Below are positions 13,949 to 16,648 of a stretch of DNA of 16,648 nt, piece by piece (within the stretch, counting starts at the first letter, position 1; every line of letters begins with the position of its first letter). Source of the stretch: CAZMGD01 sp964565705 (GTDB taxonomy: Bacteria > Actinomycetota > Acidimicrobiia > Acidimicrobiales > Ilumatobacteraceae); contig CAZMGD010000095.1 of assembly GCA_964565705.1 (NCBI GenBank), positions 1-16,648 of the forward strand, in the 5' to 3' direction. The notes under the pieces are model-generated. The model searched no databases. It saw nothing but the letters and a program-made list of their open reading frames with translations, and had not been told where the DNA came from. The translations under genes were made by a program, and so were the position numbers.

Positions 13949-14347
13949 ATGCCGAACAGTGAGTCGAAGGACAGCAGGCCGCCGTCGGAGCTGATCGACG
14001 AGCGGATCGACCAACTGGGCGACTGGCGCGGCGAGATGCTCGCCCGCCTGCGCGCCCTCGTCAAGGAGGCCGATCCCGAGATCGTCGAGGAGTGGAAGTG
14101 GCGCGGCGTGCCCACCTGGGAGCGCGACGGGATCGTCTGCACCGGCGAGACCTACAAGAGCGTCGTCAAGATGACCTTCGCCAAGGGCGCGTCGCTCGAC
14201 GACCCGGCCGGTCTGTTCAACTCCAGCCTCGACGGGAACGTGCGCCGGGCGATCGACTTCCGCGAGGGCGAGCCCTTCGACGAAGAGGCGCTGCAGGACC
14301 TCGTGCGAGCCGCCGTCGCGCTCAACCAGTCCAAGAAGAAGCGCTGA
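13949..14347 (+). CDS. DUF1801 domain protein (first copy)
   Basis: A 132-residue small cytosolic protein of the DUF1801 (YdhG-like) family, whose fold resembles frataxin-type alpha/beta proteins and whose function is unknown. The family pattern is visible as LIDERIDQLGDWRGEMLARLRALVKEADPE, then EEWKWRGVPTWERDG (about 48-62), VKMTFAKG and a C-terminal helix. It begins 10 nt after the LLM stop and may be in the same transcript. A second DUF1801 gene starts 3 nt after its stop. The C-terminus is a run of lysines. Confidence 0.85.
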   Translation: MPNSESKDSRPPSELIDERIDQLGDWRGEMLARLRALVKEADPEIVEEWKWRGVPTWERDGIVCTGETYKSVVKMTFAKGASLDDPAGLFNSSLDGNVRRAIDFREGEPFDEEALQDLVRAAVALNQSKKKR

Positions 14348-14350
14348 CCG

Positions 14351-14764
14351 ATGGCGACTGAGAAGCCGAAGCTGCTGTCGGGCGGCAACCCACAGATCCC
14401 CAAGGGCGACGGCGATGGGCCGGTACAGGCGTACATCGCCGCGATGCCCGGCTGGAAGCACGATGTCGGCCGCCGGCTCGACGAGATCATCGTCCAGGTC
14501 GTGCCCGACGTGCACAAGGCGGTCAAGTGGAACTCGCCGTTCTACGGCATCGAGGGCGAGGGCTGGTTCACCTCGTACCACTGCTTCGACGCGTACGTGA
14601 AGGTGACGTTCTTCCGTGGGCAGTCGCTGGACCCGATCCCGCCGGTCTCGTCGAAGTCCGGCGACACGCGCTACTTCCACGTGCACGAAGGCGACGACCT
14701 CGACGAGAGCCCGTTCGCGTCCTGGGTTCGCCAGGCCAGCGAGCTGCCCGGCGAGCAGCTCTGA
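14351..14764 (+). CDS. DUF1801 domain protein (second copy)
   Basis: A 137-residue DUF1801 paralogue. The core is VQAYIAAMPGWKHDVGRRLDEII (about 25-47, quoted in part: YIAAMPGWKHDVGRRLDE), VHKAVKWNSPFYGIEGEGWF and YVKVTFFRG, matching the first copy's EEWKWRGVPTW and VKMTFAKG. The two differ throughout, so the pair is old or was assembled separately. The start is 3 nt after the first copy's stop, so they are co-translated neighbours. The 12-bp gap to the convergent M48 peptidase stop holds nothing visible. The function is unknown. Confidence 0.85.
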   Translation: MATEKPKLLSGGNPQIPKGDGDGPVQAYIAAMPGWKHDVGRRLDEIIVQVVPDVHKAVKWNSPFYGIEGEGWFTSYHCFDAYVKVTFFRGQSLDPIPPVSSKSGDTRYFHVHEGDDLDESPFASWVRQASELPGEQL

Positions 14765-14776
14765 AGCACCGCGAGG

Positions 14777-15823
14777 TCAGCTCCTGACGGGTGGGGGGAG
14801 ATTGGGTGGTGGCAGGAGGTTCGCGGTGGCGTACGCCGCGGAGCGCCTGCGGCGCAGCTGGTCGATGCGCTGCTGCTCGCTGCCGTCGGCGCCCGTCGTC
14901 TCGGGCATCTCCTCGAACCACAGCATCGCGGTGCGCCAGGTCGTGTGGGCGACGACGGTCGTCTCGTGCTCGAGGTGCTGGAGCAGCTGCCCGAGCGCCT
15001 CGGGGTGCTTGGCGAGACGCACGGCGACGACGTCGGCCACATCGTCGGCGTCACGCCGGACCCGGAGCTTGGCCGCGGTCAGCGCCCTGGACGCGACCGC
15101 GGCGACGATCGCGAGAAGGATCGCGCCGATCAGCCAGGAGATCAGGATCAGGTCGGCGACCTGCCAACCGATCATGAACACCAGGAACAGCCCACCGGCG
15201 AGCAGCAGCAGCCAGCTCGCGTAGCGCTTGGCGTTGCCGAGCGACACGCTCGCCGCCGTGACCCACCGAGCATCGACGGCATGGAGGTGGCCCATCTCGT
15301 GGGCCAGCATCGCCTCGATCTCGTCGCGTGGCAGCGATGCGACCCCGGCGGTGTGCACGATCACCCTGCGCCGTAGGCCGTGGGCGCTCAGCGCGTTCGG
15401 CGCCGCGTCCGTCGTGGCGAACAGCTCGGGGGGCTCGACGCCGAGGCCGATCGACAGCTCCTCGGCGACGTGGTGGATCTGGCGGAACTCGGCGGAGGAG
15501 GAGGGTCGAGCCGCGGTGGTGCGCACGACCCGGCCGGGTGCGGCGGAGATCCCGTGGACGACGAGGTAGGCGAGGGAGATCGCGAACGCGACGGCGACGA
15601 CCGCGACCACGCCGCCGGGCAGCCAGTGCCAGACGCCGGAGTCCTCCCAGAGCGTGCCCGACCACCAGGACTGGAGGCGCACCCAGGCGGCGAGTGCGAG
15701 CACGACCAGCGAGGCGTTGCACAGCGCGACCACGACGACACCGCACAGGAACCAGGCGGGCGCACCGAGCCGAGCCCAGGTCCGTCGGGTGTCGAGATCG
15801 CGGAGCCGCGGCGGCGCGCCCAT
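14777..15823 (-). CDS. M48-family membrane zinc metallopeptidase
   Basis: A 348-residue membrane peptidase of the M48 (HtpX/Ste24-like) family, which degrades or processes membrane proteins. Two N-terminal hydrophobic segments (about 21-48 and 67-90) and two after the active site (about 203-219 and 223-245) frame the catalytic domain. The zinc motif is LAHEMGHLHAVDA with HEMGH at 175-179. The third ligand position, normally the Glu of an ExxAD block, is Asp260 in DDVAD, followed by the family-typical AVRLAKHPEALGQLL. The ATG at 15823 opens the first hydrophobic region. It is divergent from phoH and convergent with the DUF1801 pair. Confidence 0.88.
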   Translation of the reverse strand: MGAPPRLRDLDTRRTWARLGAPAWFLCGVVVVALCNASLVVLALAAWVRLQSWWSGTLWEDSGVWHWLPGGVVAVVAVAFAISLAYLVVHGISAAPGRVVRTTAARPSSSAEFRQIHHVAEELSIGLGVEPPELFATTDAAPNALSAHGLRRRVIVHTAGVASLPRDEIEAMLAHEMGHLHAVDARWVTAASVSLGNAKRYASWLLLLAGGLFLVFMIGWQVADLILISWLIGAILLAIVAAVASRALTAAKLRVRRDADDVADVVAVRLAKHPEALGQLLQHLEHETTVVAHTTWRTAMLWFEEMPETTGADGSEQQRIDQLRRRRSAAYATANLLPPPNLPPPVRS

Positions 15824-15868
15824 CGTTCCATCATCCCAGAGACACGCGAGCGCGGGGGCGAGGCCCGC

Positions 15869-15874
15869 TACCGT
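15869..15874 (+). promoter_or_regulatory. Putative -10 hexamer upstream of the PhoH-family gene
   Basis: TACCGT, exactly 7 nt before the ATG at 15882. If this is the active promoter, the mRNA would start at a 10-codon leader ORF rather than at the phoH ATG. Confidence 0.45.
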
Positions 15875-15881
15875 ATGGACG

Positions 15882-15914
15882 ATGAAGGCCCAGGTGCCGC
15901 CATCCCCAGCATGA
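15882..15914 (+). CDS. Putative 10-codon leader peptide of the PhoH-family gene
   Basis: It encodes MKAQVPPSPA and ends in TGA that overlaps the PhoH ATG (ATGA at 15911). Its ATG follows TACCGT by 7 nt, matching the leaderless pattern, while the PhoH ATG itself has no SD. It may couple translation of phoH. The tetrapeptide VPPS and the ending PA are proline-rich, which could slow ribosomes. A competing view is that PhoH starts at ATG 15875 in the other frame. Confidence 0.35.
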   Translation: MKAQVPPSPA

Positions 15915-16648
15915 GCGTTCGAAGTCCCAGCGTTTCCGTCGTGGTGCCCGGGACGCACCTCATGCCTGCACTGCTCGGCCAGCGCGACAGCCACCTGCGC
16001 CGCATCGAAGCCGCGTTCCCCGACACCGACGTGCACGTGCGCGGCAACGAGATCTCCCTCGCCGGCCCCAGCGCCGAGGCCGCCGGCCGGCTGTTCGAGG
16101 AGCTCGTGCTGCTGCTGCAGCGCGGGGAGGCGTTCGACGACGCCACGCTCGTGCGCTCGATCGACATGATCAAGGCCGACGAGCGTCCGAGCGACGTGCT
16201 GACCGCCGACATCCTGCGCAGCGCGAAGGGCCGATCGGTGCGACCGAAGACCGCCGGCCAGAAGCGCTACGTCGACGCGATCGCCGAGAACATCATCACG
16301 TTCGGCCTCGGCCCGGCGGGTACCGGGAAGAGTTGGCTGGCGGTGGCGATGGCGGTGCAGGCGCTGCAGGCCAAGCAGGTACAGCGGATCATCCTCACCC
16401 GACCCGCGGTCGAGGCCGGTGAGCGTCTCGGCTTCCTGCCCGGCGACCTCATGCAGAAGATCGACCCGTACCTGCGCCCGCTGTACGACGCGCTGTACGA
16501 CATGGTCGATCCGGAGGGCGCGCAGAAGCTGCTCGAACGCCAGACGGTCGAGGTCGCTCCACTCGCGTTCATGCGCGGCCGCACGCTGAACAGCAGCTTC
16601 ATCATCCTCGACGAGGCCCAGAACACGACCCCCGAGCAGATGAAGATG
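15911..16648 (+). CDS. PhoH-family ATPase (phosphate-starvation-inducible type), 3' end outside window
   Basis: The first 246 residues of a cytosolic P-loop ATPase of the PhoH family, linked to RNA metabolism and often located near ybeY. An N-terminal domain (about 1-95) includes VHVRGNEISLAGP. The family signature RPKTAGQKRYVDAI (111-124) precedes the P-loop GPAGTGKS (134-141), ILTRPAVEAGERLGFLPGDL (161-180), IDPYLRPLYDALYDM, and Walker B IILDEAQNT (231-239). The window ends inside the EQMKM motif. ATG 15911 is chosen here; ATG 15875 in frame would add 12 residues but would abut the TACCGT hexamer. The gene is divergent from the M48 peptidase. Confidence 0.93.
   Translation, partial: MSVRSPSVSVVVPGTHLMPALLGQRDSHLRRIEAAFPDTDVHVRGNEISLAGPSAEAAGRLFEELVLLLQRGEAFDDATLVRSIDMIKADERPSDVLTADILRSAKGRSVRPKTAGQKRYVDAIAENIITFGLGPAGTGKSWLAVAMAVQALQAKQVQRIILTRPAVEAGERLGFLPGDLMQKIDPYLRPLYDALYDMVDPEGAQKLLERQTVEVAPLAFMRGRTLNSSFIILDEAQNTTPEQMKM

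Noticed and set aside
1..16648. CRISPR arrays, tRNAs, insertion sequences, prophage or defence genes
   Set aside because: No regularly spaced repeats, cloverleaf-like segments, transposase or integrase motifs, or known defence-system domains were seen on either strand.

Overview
The window is dense, very GC-rich DNA. It codes almost wall to wall, with GTG/TTG starts, ATGA/GTGA start-stop overlaps and many starts that sit 6-8 nt after a TAnnnT hexamer (leaderless architecture). Together with an LLM-class (F420-type) oxidoreductase, a DUF1206 protein, an actinobacterial-type PhoH and a GC-rich PhoD-like phosphatase, this points to an actinomycetote. A lineage near Acidimicrobiia fits best, but that placement is inference. 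I see no phage, plasmid, IS, CRISPR, tRNA or rRNA genes, and no large undescribed multi-gene system. The interest lies in small-scale regulatory structure and in a few active-site substitutions.

Layout. (1) 1-1382, minus: the N-terminal two thirds of a bacteriophytochrome (PAS-GAF-PHY), cut by the left edge inside the PHY tongue motif. (2) 1453-4907, plus: a tightly coupled operon of lipid (diacylglycerol-type) kinase, PAP2 phosphatase, six-helix DUF1206 protein and a second PAP2 phosphatase, probably acting on membrane lipid phosphates. Its 3' end overlaps a convergent, apparently cytoplasmic PhoD-like phosphatase (4868-6547, minus). (3) 6595-9352: an enoyl-CoA hydratase-family protein, an AlkA-type DNA glycosylase, a divergent RpiB-like isomerase and a YfcE/MJ0936 phosphodiesterase, in alternating orientation. 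(4) 9353-9652: an intergenic region with a perfect hairpin and, on the minus strand, a near-complete Shine-Dalgarno sequence in front of a tiny ORF. (5) 9653-10339: a GNAT acetyltransferase, followed by a perfect hairpin shared with the convergent operon. (6) 10412-13938: two divergent redox pairs, aldo/keto reductase plus nitroreductase (minus) and SDR plus LLM flavin oxidoreductase (plus), separated by a promoter region with a 24-bp tandem repeat. (7) 13949-14764: two tandem DUF1801 genes. (8) 14777-15823, minus: a membrane-bound M48 metallopeptidase. (9) 15911-16648, plus: a PhoH-family ATPase, cut by the right edge and possibly preceded by a 10-codon leader peptide.

How the genes may work together. 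The lipid kinase and the two PAP2 phosphatases could form an opposed phosphorylation/dephosphorylation set on lipids. The divergent phytochrome could place that operon next to a light sensor, but nothing in the sequence proves control. The remaining genes look like ordinary housekeeping or accessory metabolism. Start codons were chosen by combining family N-termini with the recurring TAnnnT-N7-start pattern.
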